DNA of 64,000 nt from Neodiprion pinetum. Taxonomy: Eukaryota > Arthropoda > Insecta > Hymenoptera > Diprionidae. The notes under the pieces were generated by a model that saw only the letters and a list, made by a program, of their open reading frames with translations, had not been told where the DNA came from and searched no databases. The translations under genes and the position numbers were made by a program. Below, one piece after another: positions 1 through 12,200 of the stretch (the first letter of the stretch is position 1; each line of letters begins with the position of its first letter). The stretch covers positions 26,111,598 to 26,175,597 of the forward strand of contig NC_060235.2 of NCBI RefSeq assembly GCF_021155775.2, written 5' to 3'.

Positions 1-3000
1 TATCGCGTTCGATGAGTACGGAAGACCTTTTATTATCTTGCGTGATCAAGACAAGCAGAGTCGCTTGACCGGCAATGATGCGATTAAGGTGAGGCATGCA
101 CATGTTTTATAATTTCCATTGATTACATTTTCTGTTATAAGTTTCTGATCACACTGATTATAACTATTCCATTTATTAATTCAGATAAATTGCATTATTT
201 CGTGCACACTAATTTACCTAATTTCACCAAAGTGCTGATCGCGTGGTGGCTTTGCAATTTTGTACGCGCCACGTGTTCGTAAACCGGTAGAGCCTCGCGC
301 ATTCGTGATATTTTACTTCGAACTTTGGGATTATGTTGTTGTTTTGGGGTTGCCGATTCCGAAAACGAATGTAAAAATGCGAAATTAAAAATGGTGGACC
401 GAAAATGGCGGAAATATTTCGTGAAAAATGGTACAACTTTGTTAAAAGTGATATTTTGTAAATTAATTTCTTTAATTCATACAGATTTTTTTCTTATAAA
501 ACAAAATAACATAATTTTTTAAGATACATACTAATCACCATCTGAATTCTCATCATCGACGTCGTTTCGATGAATGACGTTGTCTGCGTCGCCCCGCTAC
601 ACTAATCCCATGAGGCGGGCCACGAGGCTCCGACCGAGTCGACAAAACACTGCTTCAAAGACTGCGTATTTTTGACCAATGCACAGTGGTCCAAAAGCCC
701 GAATTCCTGGTCAAAACTAATAACTCAAATATTTCTCAGTGAAAATTGCTAGTATTACTATACCTACAGTTTTTTGGCTTGCTGGTTTCGAAAATGAATG
801 CAAAAATGCGAAATTCAAAATGGCGGATATTTTTTACAAAAAATGGTACGAATTTTCAGAAATTCATAATACAAATGTTTTTTGGGTCGCTGATTCCGAA
901 AAAAAAAACAAAAATGCAAAATTCAAAATGGCGGACGTTAAATGGCGGATGTTTTTCGCCAAAAATGATACTAATTCGCTGAAATTCATACTATTAATGT
1001 TTTTGGGGTCGCCGATTCCGAAAACGAATGAAAAAATGCGAAATTCAAAATGGCGGCCCCGAAATGGCGGATATTTTTTACAAAAAATGGTACGAATTTT
1101 TAGAAATTCATAATACGAATATTTTTCGGGTCACTGATTTCGAAAAAAAAAACAAAAATTCAAAATTCAAAATGGCTGACGTTAAATGGCAGATGTTTTT
1201 CGCGAAAAATGATACCAATTCGCTGAAATTCATACTAGTAATGTTTTCGGGGTCGCCGATTCCGAAAACGAATGCAAAAATGCGAAATTAAAAATGGTGG
1301 ACCGAAAATGGCGGAAATATTTCGTGAAAAATGGTACAACTTTGTCAAAAGTGATATTTTGTAAATTAATTCCTTTAATTCATACAGATTTTTTTTGTTA
1401 TAAAACAAAATAACATAATTTTTGAAGATACATACTAATCGCTATCTGAATTCTCATCATCGACGTCGTTTCGATGAATGACGTTGTCTGCGTCACCCCG
1501 CTACACCAATCCCACGAGGCGGGCCACGAGGCTCCGACCGAGTCGACAAAACACTGCTTCAAAGAATGCGTATTTTTGACCAATGGAGCAAAAACGAGCA
1601 GGCGATGCCAACGGTTTCACATTCTCTATACTTTTTCACACTAGGAATCGTTGAGATCTCCGCAGGATCTCCGGGGATCATAACTAATTCTCTACAGATA
1701 ATAATGCAATTCAATGAAATAGGTTATTTTGCAGCACTCGTATTGCATCATAAATATCATCGCCATAAATTCCGAAACTTGGTTCATTCACAAAATTTAT
1801 GTAATTCACTTACCTTGAGGAATAATATCCATTTTGGTTGACTCGATTTTGATGAAAATTGAAAAAACTACAGCCTTTTTTTTCGCGCGCTCGAAAGCGT
1901 GCACACACCACAGTCCCGCGCGAGTCTCGACAATGGTCACTTTCGAGGGCTTACCACAGGCCATGGAATGAATATGAACATCTGCCCTTTTGGATTTCAA
2001 AGCTCTAATGCTATCTATTGACAAATATGTGAAGCTTTACTTCGGATGATAACTTTCGGTTTTGGGGGTTTTGGCCAAGAATTCGGGCTTTCGGACCACT
2101 GTGCGTCGGTATTACAGTTGCATCTTATGCTTACTTTTTATTTCCTGTCAGAATTCAATTATAGACAACCCTTTTCACATTTTTGCAACTTCAGTAAGTA
2201 CCTTACTGGAAAAAAACTTTCTTGTCATCTCCATGGGTGAAGTAATGGTAATGCTTGAAAATACTTTCTTTTTACCACGTCCAACTTGAGATTCAACTCA
2301 AAGGACAGCGGAAGAGCCAGTCCATCTGTATGTTTTGACTTTGTGTTTTCTGAAACATGTTACTTGAATCCAAATTTTTATCTTTCAGTTACGCACCTTG
2401 AGACACAGGAAAATTTTTATATGAAATTTGTCTGTGATTTTTAATAAAGTGTGCAAGATAAAATAAAATATGAGAAACTGAACCATTGAGTGATTCGATT
2501 AATGGACCACGCTTACTGATGTGTTTCTTACAAGCTAGTTCACTTACAATCTGTATTAATATTTTAACAGATTCACATGATTTAAAAATTGTGTTATTGT
2601 ACTTCATCACAATGCATTATTATTGGTAGTATTTTTTCGATGACTATGTATTTACTGTATGTTTTTTTGTAACTCATTGTTACTCAAGCATAACAAATAG
2701 AACAAGGTTGTGAAAATTTCAAAAGTTTTAGATGCGAACATAAGTAATATAGTTTTACATAACAATTTAAACATCATTGAAGAAATGTTTTCTGCCATCT
2801 TGAAACATTTTTTGAGTGGTTGGTAGTAAACTTGATTAATTATATTAAACGAGAGAAAGATGGGAAATAGTATTTTCTCAGTATTCGTTAAACTACTGCG
2901 GTCTGAGCTTGTAAGATTAATGCAACATTTATGCATTTCCAGGAATCAATGTTATATTGCGATTTTAAGATTGTCCGGAGTTCAATAGATCATAGTAAAT

Positions 3001-6000
3001 TCCACTAAAGTAAGATATATTCGTATTCTTGGAATTCTACATTTGTAAATTCCACCTAGAATTTCAAAACAGTGATTTCTGTTTCAATATTTTATTGTGT
3101 TGATATCATAAACCCGAAGTGCTGTAAAAACTTTCATTCTACAATAAAATCTTATTGTAAACCGTGAATAGTTAAGTTACTAATAAGTTATAAGAGAACC
3201 TGTAATACATTTTTGAGGGTGAAAACTTGATACAATTCTACAGAAGAATTGTAATCTAACATAAGTACAGGGATCAAGCTTATACATTGGTATATTTACA
3301 TTGGAGTTGTAGTTTAAAATTAAATGTACGTTGCTAGTACTTGTATGTAATTATGCAGTTGACTGATTCTCATGATATATCAATATAACTGAATTTCGTT
3401 CTCTCTTCTCTAGTCGCATATCTTGGCAGCTCGAAGTATTGCCAATACTTTGAAAACATCTTTGGGTCCCAAAGGGTTGGACAAGATGTTAGTTAGCTCC
3501 GATGGTGATGTAACAGTAACCAATGATGGAGCTACGATCTTGAAAAACATGGACGTAGATCATGAAATCGCCAAGTTGATGGTGCAGCTTTCTCAATCGC
3601 AGGATGATGAGATAGGCGATGGCACAACTGGTGTTGTTGGTAAGAACATCAAATCTACATTTAAATCATAAAACATTAAAAATGACATATAGGATGCAAA
3701 ATTGATGAATAATAAGAAAAAAAAAATTGGTATGATGATATTAGTTGAAAATTACAAACAAAAGGAATACAAAGCAATTTCAGTAACAATGAATTGGAAT
3801 CAAGGATTGTAAATTAACAAAGTATATACGAGTAAATGGTTGAATAGCGGGTGAATTTCAAACATCTATTCTTCAATTCGATTGGGTTTGTTTTATTCAA
3901 AAGTATATTGATCGAGTTTCTTTTATACATATTATGTTTGCTTTGAATCAAATTATTATCAGAAAGAAATATGTAATTAAACGTCAAACTATATACCGTG
4001 GAATAAAACAAACTCCAACAGAATTCAGTAATTTTTTATCAAGACCCGATGCAAATTTCTATAATTCACCCACTTCTCTAGCTGTTAGGTATGAATATAT
4101 ACACATCTAAAGAACTTTCTACACTGCGATGAAGCATGTTGAGACGTGTGAATCTCGATTGTCTCGAGAAACTCATATGTAAACAATACAAAAACCATGC
4201 AACATTAAGTTTCATCGATCTGAGACTCTGAACCATTGGGCAGCTATTCTTAATTGGCTGCACGCACTGATATGTGTCTCACATCTGTATTCATGCCATT
4301 ATGTAAATTTGTCTGTTTTGGGCAATTTAACTAAAGCAAACTCGCTATTTTCAAACTTTGGAATAACTTGAGCATTTCAATTTTCACAATATGATGCATG
4401 AGTACATATATACTTTATTATTGTGCTTTACTGAATTTAAAACGATTCCCAAGTCACAAAGACGATTTTTCTTACAAATACAATGTCACAAATTTCAGCT
4501 TCACTGTATCGTAATATTGTCACAAATTTTGTCACTTCTCTTACCTCAGTATTGGCTGGCGCGCTAATGGAGCAAGCTGAACAGCTCTTAGACAAAGGAA
4601 TTCACCCAATCCGAATAGCTGATGGTTTCGAGCTTGCAGCCCAATGTGCGAACAAACATTTAGACACTATTGCGGAGGCTTTCCCAGTCAACCTCAAAGA
4701 CTTGGAACCTCTAATCAAGACTGCCATGACTACTCTTGGTTCCAAAATGTGAGTGCAAGTTGAGATAATATTGCGTCAACTTGTCAATATTACATGTCAA
4801 ATTCTTCCAAACATCCAATGTTGTATTTCGTTAATTTTTTATTCATTATTATTACAGCATCAACAAGTGTCACCGACAAATGGCGGAGATTGCTGTGAAT
4901 GCAGTGATGGCTGTCGCTGATTTGGAGACACGAGACGTCAATTTTGAATTAATCAAACTAGAGGGTAAAGTTGGAGGACGCCTTGAAGACACAATGTTAG
5001 TTCGTGGCGTTGTTGTAGACAAAGACTTCAGTCATCCTCAAATGCCTAAGGTAATTACTATCACCTTTTATTGATCGATTTTTTTGTCGTTTTTTTCTTT
5101 TTCTTCCACATTCAAGATCCTGCGAGTAATCGCATTTACAGAGTTCGTGATTATGAAATTCATATGTTAATTTAAGGAACAAGTTACACTAATTCTAATC
5201 ATTCGAAATTGACTTACAAAAGCGTCTGCTTTTGCATCGTAAAAATTTGACCTTCTAAACTTTTGCACTATTAGTTTGAATTGTTGTATTGATATATCTG
5301 CAAGGAGAATTTCAGCAGTTTCTTCAATGCACTGCCTGACCAGACACCTTGCCATATTATCAGCATGTTTGATTCTCGTGTATTTGAGTAATTGAAAAAC
5401 TCAAATGCTGTATCGATTTTGCAATAAGCATTTTAAAAATACAGTTTATACAGTTAAAATTTCAATTGAGATCAACATCCTATGTGATGTTATTGAACAA
5501 TCTGGTTGCAGAATAGTGTAAATTTTTATTAAAATCGTTAGAAACGGTGAGTATAACACTGTTTCCATACTCGATGTGTTACAGAGGTTGGAGAATGTGA
5601 AATTGGCAATTCTCACTTGTCCATTTGAGCCGCCAAAACCGAAAACTAAACATAAGCTTGACGTGACTTCTGTAGAGGACTACAGAGCATTACGAGAATA
5701 TGAACGTGAAAAATTCACTCAAATGGTATCTCAAGTCAAACAAGCCGGGGCAACGCTCGCTATTTGCCAGTGGGGATTTGACGACGAAGCCAATCACCTT
5801 CTCCTCCAGGAACACCTGCCCGCTGTTCGGTGGGTCGGTGGTCCCGAAATCGAGGTGCTTATAAGTTTATTTTATTCTGCGGCATCTAGAAATTCGATAA
5901 AAGTGTCGGTGAAATTTATTCAATTTTGAAGTATTGAATCTACTCGGTCAATTTAATCCAAAAGGTGTGACATACGTATCGTTAATTTATTCACATGAAT

Positions 6001-7501
6001 TTTTTCACAAAGGTAAGTGAAGACTGTCATGCATCATCCATCATGTTACCAAAATTCGAAATTCTGAGCATTCAGTTCCATTTATAAACAACCCAATGAT
6101 GTGAAAGCGCAATAGAAGGGGGTAGCATTGCGAAACCAAGCGTCTGGTTCTCTTAATTATGAGTCCTCTAATTCATTCGAAAATGTATATACTTAATTTT
6201 TCGAACCTATTGTGGGCTTCATTTGAGCACAAAGTCGACTTGGGACGTATCTGTTGCAGTGGCCCTAATGATCAATAATTATGAGAGCTGAGGGTTTTTT
6301 CACTTTCTTCATTAATTAACTGTAATCATAGATATTGTCAAAAAAGAAAGAATTTTTATAATGCTGATTATTCAATCCTCAGTTGATTGCCATCGCTACC
6401 GGCGGTCGTATCGTTCCTCGATTCGAAGAATTGACTCCTGATAAATTGGGATACGCGGGTGTGGTTAGAGAGTTGACTTTTGGAACCACAAAGGACCGCA
6501 TGCTCGTCATTGAGGAATGCAAAAACTCACGAGCAGTAACCATATTCATTCGTGGAGGCAATAAAATGGTAAGTATGCATTTTTTTTTTCACATTACGAT
6601 CAGACGCCTAATTTATAAAAATAGTCTTGTTAAAAAATATGGCAAGGAGAATTTCAGCGATGTCATTCAATGCGTCTAACTGGCCAGACACCTTGCAAAA
6701 AAAAATAGCACAGTTTGCATATAAGCATTTGATTGATGATAAAAAAAATTCATTGCATATCGAATTGTGTTACAAAATTTTCTTTATAAAATATTGATTA
6801 AGTTTAGTTGCAGCATTCATTCTAGTCCGAAAGAAATCGTCGACGCTTAATATAGTTTTTGATCATTGTCCCTTTCATTAAAGCACACTGTACTCCGTAA
6901 GCACATTTATTACTGTCAACAGATTATTGAGGAAGCGAAACGTTCGATCCACGATGCACTTTGTGCTGTGCGCAATCTCGTAACGGATGGAAGAATAGTT
7001 TATGGAGGTGGAGCAGCCGAAGTTTCCTGTGCATTAGCATGCGCCGCTCATGCCGACAAGATCAGCACCCTTGAGCAGTATGCATTCCGTGCATTTGCTG
7101 ATGCGCTCGAGGCCATCCCCATGGCATTGGCAGAAAACGCAGGACTTTCTCCTGTCGATGCTCTTGCTGAAGCCAAGGCGCGCCAGTTGACCGAATCAAA
7201 CTCTAGTCTTGGAATCGATTGCATGAACGTTGGCACAACCGGTAGGTGTATTTTGTTGAAAATGTACCTTCTGTGTTTGCTTGGTCGCGTTTTTTTTTCT
7301 ATGTAAACAAATCCGTTTTTAACAAACTGAAATCTTTAAAATTAAAGTTCTTTTTTTTATTTTTCAGACATGAAAGTCCAGAACGTCATCGAATCTTTGA
7401 AGAGTAAGCAGCAGCAAATCTTACTTGCCACGCAATTAGTGAAAATGATATTGAAGATCGATGATATCAGATCTCCCAGTGACAACGGTATGGGAGTTTA
7501 A
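1..7501 (+). CDS. CCT5: T-complex protein 1 subunit epsilon (CCT5), 5' end cut by window
   Basis: One of the eight subunits of the cytosolic CCT/TRiC chaperonin, which folds actin, tubulin and other proteins in an ATP-driven chamber. Coding exons: 1-88, 3414-3639, 4550-4748, 4858-5050, 5585-5854, 6383-6568, 6923-7241 and 7368-7501 (stop TAA at 7499-7501). Phases agree across all seven junctions and give 537 visible residues. Human CCT5 is 541 aa, so only about 8 N-terminal residues lie outside the window. Visible landmarks are AFDEYGRPF at the start, the TCP-1 signature KTSLGPKGLDKM, NDGATIL, the ATPase motif GDGTT (visible residues 97-101), CHRQMAEIAVNAV, the epsilon-type PPKPKTKHKLDVTSVEDY, GGGAAEVSCAL and the C-terminal KIDDIR. 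The tail after KIDDIR (SPSDNGMGV) differs from the vertebrate one. Intron 5 has a weak donor, GAG|GTGCTT. Introns 4 and 6 carry the snoRNA-like elements listed separately. The identification rests on near full-length similarity to the family. Confidence 0.98.
342..681 (+). repeat. Direct duplication in CCT5 intron 1, copy 1
   Basis: About 340 bases starting at the 'ttggggttgccgattccg' block and ending at 'tttttgaccaatg'. They recur at 1243-1585 with only scattered substitutions. Both copies contain the same GC-rich tail, with 'gacgtcgtttcgatgaatga' and 'cgaggctccgaccgagtcg'. No open frame is shared that would suggest a protein. Confidence 0.85.
780..1290 (+). repeat. Tandem array of about 121-bp monomers rich in 'aaaatggcgg'
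   Basis: The block 'cgattccgaaaa ... aaattcaaaatggcgga' recurs near 785, 891, 1012, 1133 and 1255, so the period is about 121 bases (first interval shorter). Alternate monomers are most alike, which suggests a dimeric unit of about 243 bases. The monomer resembles the foldback core of the piggyBac MITE at 27.4-27.7 kb ('gctgattacgaat ... aagatggcgga'), so the two probably share an origin. Short open frames across the array are by-products of the repeat. Confidence 0.8.
1243..1585 (+). repeat. Direct duplication in CCT5 intron 1, copy 2
   Basis: Second copy of the unit at 342-681, about 900 bases downstream on the same strand and nearly identical. It lies inside the stretch bounded by the inverted CACAGTGG termini (682-2103), whereas copy 1 ends exactly where that stretch begins. 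Confidence 0.85.
2104..3413 (+). other. Rest of CCT5 intron 1
   Basis: AT-rich intronic sequence with no gene, clear repeat or RNA that I can recognise. It ends in a normal pyrimidine-rich acceptor (ctctcttctctag) at 3413. Confidence 0.7.
5298..5427 (+). ncRNA. H/ACA-type snoRNA, copy 1 (CCT5 intron 4)
   Basis: Likely pseudouridylation guide for 18S rRNA, processed from the intron. The 5' hairpin has a basal stem GCAAGG (5300-5305)/CCTTGC (5347-5352), an upper stem TCAG/CTGA extended by CAGT/ACTG, and a pocket with left guide GAATT (5307-5311) and right guide CCAGACA (5340-5346). These pair with 18S rRNA UGUCUGG-UU-AAUUC, giving 7 + 5 base pairs with the target U in the expected place. From the pocket to the H box ATATTA (5354-5359) is 14 nt, as the H/ACA rule requires. 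The 3' half forms a stem CAGCA...TGCTG (5361-5410) but lacks a clear ACA (AATA at 5423), so this copy may be diverged and its 3' end is uncertain. It is paralogous to the element in intron 6. Confidence 0.68.
6640..6777 (+). ncRNA. H/ACA-type snoRNA, copy 2 (CCT5 intron 6)
   Basis: This is the better copy of the intron 4 element. The 5' hairpin has basal stem GCAAGG (6642-6647)/CCTTGC (6691-6696), upper stem TCAG/CTGG plus GATG/CGTC, left guide GAATT (6649-6653) and right guide CCAGACA (6684-6690). Guides are identical to copy 1 while the apical stem differs but still pairs. An A-rich hinge at 6697-6707 fits ANANNA, 13-14 nt after the pocket. The 3' hairpin has an 8-bp base GCACAGTT (6708-6715)/AATTGTGT (6763-6770), an upper stem near 6734-6739/6750-6755, and an ACA box at 6772-6774, 16 nt below the upper stem and 3 nt from the proposed end. 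Length, two-hairpin layout and spacing all fit H/ACA snoRNAs. The predicted target is the first U of GGUUAAUUCC in 18S rRNA. Confidence 0.75.
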
Positions 7502-7518
7502 ATCTGCCGAACATTCAC

Positions 7519-7524
7519 AATAAA
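7519..7524 (+). terminator. CCT5 polyadenylation signal
   Basis: AATAAA lies 18 bases after the stop codon. Further AATAAA copies occur at 7681-7691, just before a genomic A-run near 7706-7719. Either could be used; the distal ones would give a 3' UTR of about 200 bases. Confidence 0.6.
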
Positions 7525-9263
7525 GATTGTTCAAATTTTCACGACACGTTAACGAGACTGGATTATTGTATTATTAATACGCTTCATTTGAATTGTTTCT
7601 GATAGTTATTAAACATCACCCAGACCGCTTACTACGCTCTGATTAAACAATTAATTGACTTCATGCTGAAATTAATTTATAATAAAATAAAGCTATAATT
7701 GACATAAAAAAAAAAAAACAGAACCTACGTAATTAATCTCATCATTCGGATTGTTATTCATCCCAGGCAGTGTTCCGACGATAAAACTTATCCCGCGGTG
7801 GTGGTTACATTTTATTATATGTACATAGTACCTATAGTGATTAGGTAAGGATTTCACAAGGATACAATCTGGTTATTCGGCTCAGACTCCCGCACAATTT
7901 AGTCACAATAAAAATAGATTCCGCAAACTGAAAACTCTGATAAATATTTAGAGCTGCAAAGTATTATCAAAAACCGAATGTGGTCTGAACTGAATATACA
8001 ACTTGTACTCGTGCGTTTGATATAGAAGACACGTTGCACACAAACACATTTTGTATTCGATTAGGTATGTCGTAATTTTTCTTATAGTACGTATGTAACA
8101 TGCATAATGACTCGTTTCAACATTTTTTAAGTATCTACGAGTAACGGTTATCTTACGTTTGAAATTTGGCATGAGATACGCAACTATTCAAGCCAAATGA
8201 TGATATCGAGACACGGAAAAGAACGCAGTATTGTAATTTTTTAATTTCATATTGTTCATAATTATTACTAAACTCAAATTTTGGCATTGATGTAATAATG
8301 ACAAGATGTCAACAGACTCTAGAAACCGGTAATAGTCTGACAACCGATAGAAAAATGTCTGGAACTCCAAGTTATTATCCTTAACTTCGCGTGCCTTCAT
8401 TTGTAATTACAATACGTGTGTAATGTTACTTTTTTATGAATAAATCGAAAATCAGATACTGCGATTTCAGTTAATATCCGGAAACATCGTTCACTTCGCG
8501 CATCACAAATAAAATTTTTATCATTTTTTATTACCCATGGTAAATTCTAGCTAAATAAATTAATATCTGACGAATATTTTATCCGATCATTGCTAATACT
8601 CGTACGTTTATATCTATCAATTGTAATTATCTATTCGATCAGATTGATTGAGATATCCCGATGTTACTCGGGGGCATTACATATCTATTTGTACTTGCAA
8701 ACGTCCAACGATAAGAGTACGATTCGTTTCAGACAAACGTAGCGTCAACTTATTATATAAATCGATCGATCATTCAATTAGTTCTTAATCATAATAAGCT
8801 ATAACTCAACTTAAGCTTTGGCAACATTTTCAACGTAAAAGTAAATCTTGACATTCCTAGGTATTTCTATCGATAAACTTGAACAAACTGTAGCGCTACG
8901 AAATAAGCTATTGAATTTCCCCACAGGATTTGAATTTCACGCAACGTTTCTACTACTGGGGAAAAATAAACTACAATTAAGGAAAATTGTATTTGTAAAA
9001 ACTATTAAATTTCGTCAACTTCTTACGGATAAATTTAAGCGTATTAATAGTGTGAGGTCGATCTTAAATTGTAATCTGAAAGGAAGGAAACTAGGATGCT
9101 TATTTTCTTTCTGTTTTCTCAATACGTTTGAATTTTGATTATCTTTTTTTTTCTTTTTTTGGGAAAGAATAAAATACGATGCGTTCGTCCCAAATATTTC
9201 GAGATCAATTTCGTAACGCATATTTTATACCGCATGATGGTTTTGGCTCGGTTTGCGCACGGT
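7525..9263. other. Convergent intergenic region between CCT5 and the NT5DC gene
   Basis: AT-rich sequence holding the 3' UTRs of two genes that face each other. No coding signal. TTTATT (AATAAA on the minus strand) near 8526 is one possible poly(A) signal for the minus-strand gene, though it is far from that gene's stop codon. Confidence 0.6.
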
Positions 9264-12200
9264 TTATACGAAATAGTTAGTGTATTCATGGGGCATGACT
9301 CCTCTCCTCGGGTAAAAGGTGTGAGTGGTCGAATAGTTTAAGAGGTTGGTAATGTTGCTCATGTAGATGTCCGCGAAACGAAAGAGACGCCTAGAAAAGT
9401 AGGTCGGATTATGGTACGTCCTAAAGACTGAACCAAACTGTTGGTTGAATACGCGTTTGATATCGTTGCGTAGATTATCCCTTTCTCGCATCCATTCGTT
9501 CAACTGAACCTTCGCTTCCTTGCCCTCGTAATCCTGGTGATCCTCGATCAACGCCGTCAGCATTTGCAGCCAATTCGCGTTTTTCTTAAACTCTGGATCG
9601 TTGAGATTGTCGATTTCGTGCTGAAATTAAATTTATATTTAAGTCCCTCTGAACGAAATAGAAAGAACTGGAATCTCGATTCACCTTACACTTTAAGAAG
9701 ATTCGTTTTCAAAAATTTGTTCATAATTCCAGTATTTTTTATTCTTACATGATCTCAGAAATTTTCGTATCTGATGAATATAATAAATTGATCGATACTC
9801 GATGTACGACTGTCTCGTAATGAAATTGATACACGGTACTGATTTCCGCCAACCAACCATCTTAACATCATCGGCTTTGATCATTTGTGTGAACTTTTTC
9901 AGATGCAAAAAGCTATGGTTTTCTCAACACAACTTGAATAATTTATTTTAAGAAATGGTTGAAAGTAAAAGTTCGGCATGGTCTATTTTTGATTCCTTCG
10001 GTTAGAGCTGTGCCATAAAATAATTAGACAAATGTAAAATCAAGGTTGGAAATTAAAAGTAATTTGATGCAAAAAAAAAATCGAATTCGAGACATTTCTT
10101 AGTATCGATACAGATTATGACAAGATGATGAATCGGAGGACCAAATCAGTAAACGAAAATCACGAAAACTTTGACGTGTGCTTACGGTGAGTTCGGTGAT
10201 GATGGCTCCCGTTCTCCAACCGTGTTCCAAGGTAACGTCCGCGAGGTCGCTGTAAGGATGATCACCAAAGTACAACACCTGGTGTCCCCTCCAGCCCGTC
10301 ATGTCTTGGAGTTGTTTGACCGTTCCCTTACGATACACCAATTTTCTTACACGTTCTTTCAAATTGATTTCTAGTATTTTTGGACGAAGACTGAGATAAC
10401 AGATCATTTACCTCGAGATAAATTGTGCCCTTCTCTAACTTGGTTACACGGTCCCAGAGCAGGGTGTGTTTCTTTTCATCGTATATGCGGAGTGGTCTCG
10501 TTTCGTCGGTGAAGAATCGGGGCTTTCGAGCTTGAACGATAACTACGTCGAAGTAATCCTTCCAGTCCTCACCCAGCAGGAACTTCATACCGACGTTTCT
10601 GCACAAGTAATCCGTAAGATTGTAATACGTCCATTTTGAATTAAGAATGTACAATTTGTAATTTATACGACAGTATAAGTGAAAATTACATTGTAATTTG
10701 TAATTGGAGGTAGATAAAATTGTGCTGGCCACTAAAAATAGTCATAGAAATTCTGTAACGTATCCCTGACTTTATCTGAGCAAATTGTAATTTTTCCCTG
10801 ACTAAAATTCAAACTAATAATATCAATTCAAGTATCCTCGAGTGAAGCTTCGAATTCATCGATACTCAATATAAAAATATAAAATATGTCGCATTTTGTA
10901 ATAAAAACGAAATTTTGTTAAGTGAGAAAAAGGTGAATTACATTTTATAAATTACAAAATAGGAAGTAATGGGTGATTTGTCTTTTATGATTTCATATCA
11001 CTCGGATTACAAATTGTAACTGGGCGGTAACCAATACTTTCCTGCACGGAGTCAGCGATCTTTTCTGATCGATGGATCATAAAATTGCAACGTGCATTTT
11101 TTCAATTCTGCAGCGACAATGAATCCACTTACACGAAAGGAAACGGACTGTTGGTCACGAGGAACATCTTCTTCTTGATGCTCTTCAATCTGTCGAAAAA
11201 TTTTCTCATGTCCTTATTCTTTTCCAAAAAATCGCCAACATTCTTGACCACAGTTTGGTGCATTATTGGATGGCAGCTTTGCACCGAATTCTGGAACGAT
11301 ACAATTCCAATGCAATGCGTGCTGTTGAACGTCAACATGTGCGCTAATTCTTCAGATTATGGTGGAAAAAATCACAAAAGTTTTACATCGCTCTCACCTT
11401 TACATCACGGAAAAGTATCTCGGGATGATAGTCGATGTGATTTTTCACAAAGTATTCAGCAACGTTACACAAGAGACCCATTTCTGGTACAGAAAACAGA
11501 TCAGCCAGTTGAACCATCTTCGTTGATCGTGGATCCTGCGATCGATATGTGATAAATATGAAATAAATAACCGTTTTGCCATTTTCTACGGTCACATTAT
11601 TTCTTTTTAGTTATCTTGACTATTATATTTCAAATTTTGACTCACCTGCTTGGTCTAGAACACAATCCAAATTTCGTGTTTCCAAATTCAACAGTCTCAT
11701 GCAATCAAAAGAAACTCATGTTAAACACAGCTGAAATTTATATCGTGTACGCAAATTTTCGAACTTCACGTTATTCCTTATGTCACCAGTTCATTGAATA
11801 CCGAAAACGGTTGTTATATACATATTTTAGGTATGAACATGAAATTTCACAAAAAAGTTCAAACTCAGCACTCCCGATATAAATGTAAATTTTTTTCCTC
11901 TATTTTGCACTGCGCCAAATATGAAAAAAACGGGATATTATGTGGAATTGAATGGAAAAATAAAATGCTACGAAATAAGTAAGTTTGATTCTTTGACTAC
12001 TGAAAAACGAAATGAAGTAGATGCATTCGACAGCAAAACGAGCAAATTGAACATAAATACAAACTCATGAGATCTGGTTGGTCGAGTCGCCGCTGTCCGT
12101 TTATTAGCTACGGGTGGAACGTGGAGATGACATGCAACGGAAATGGTAAAAACAAAGAGAAAAATCAGCAATCGTATTTAATATGCGCTCCAAGATTCTC

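Larger units (their letters stand above)
682..2103. mobile_element. Possible degenerate DNA transposon with inverted CACAGTGG termini
   Basis: Positions 682-716 begin CACAGTGGTCC and are repeated in inverted form at 2069-2103, ending GGACCACTGTG, with about 33 of 37 positions matching. Termini starting CACAGTG are typical of Transib-type transposons, but no 5-bp target duplication is seen (CAATG against CGTCG) and no transposase frame remains inside. It could instead be two copies of a shorter repeat in opposite orientation. Confidence 0.4.

Noticed and set aside
739..1291. Overlapping frames rich in KMADVKW and similar words
   Set aside because: They are translations of the 121-bp tandem monomers.
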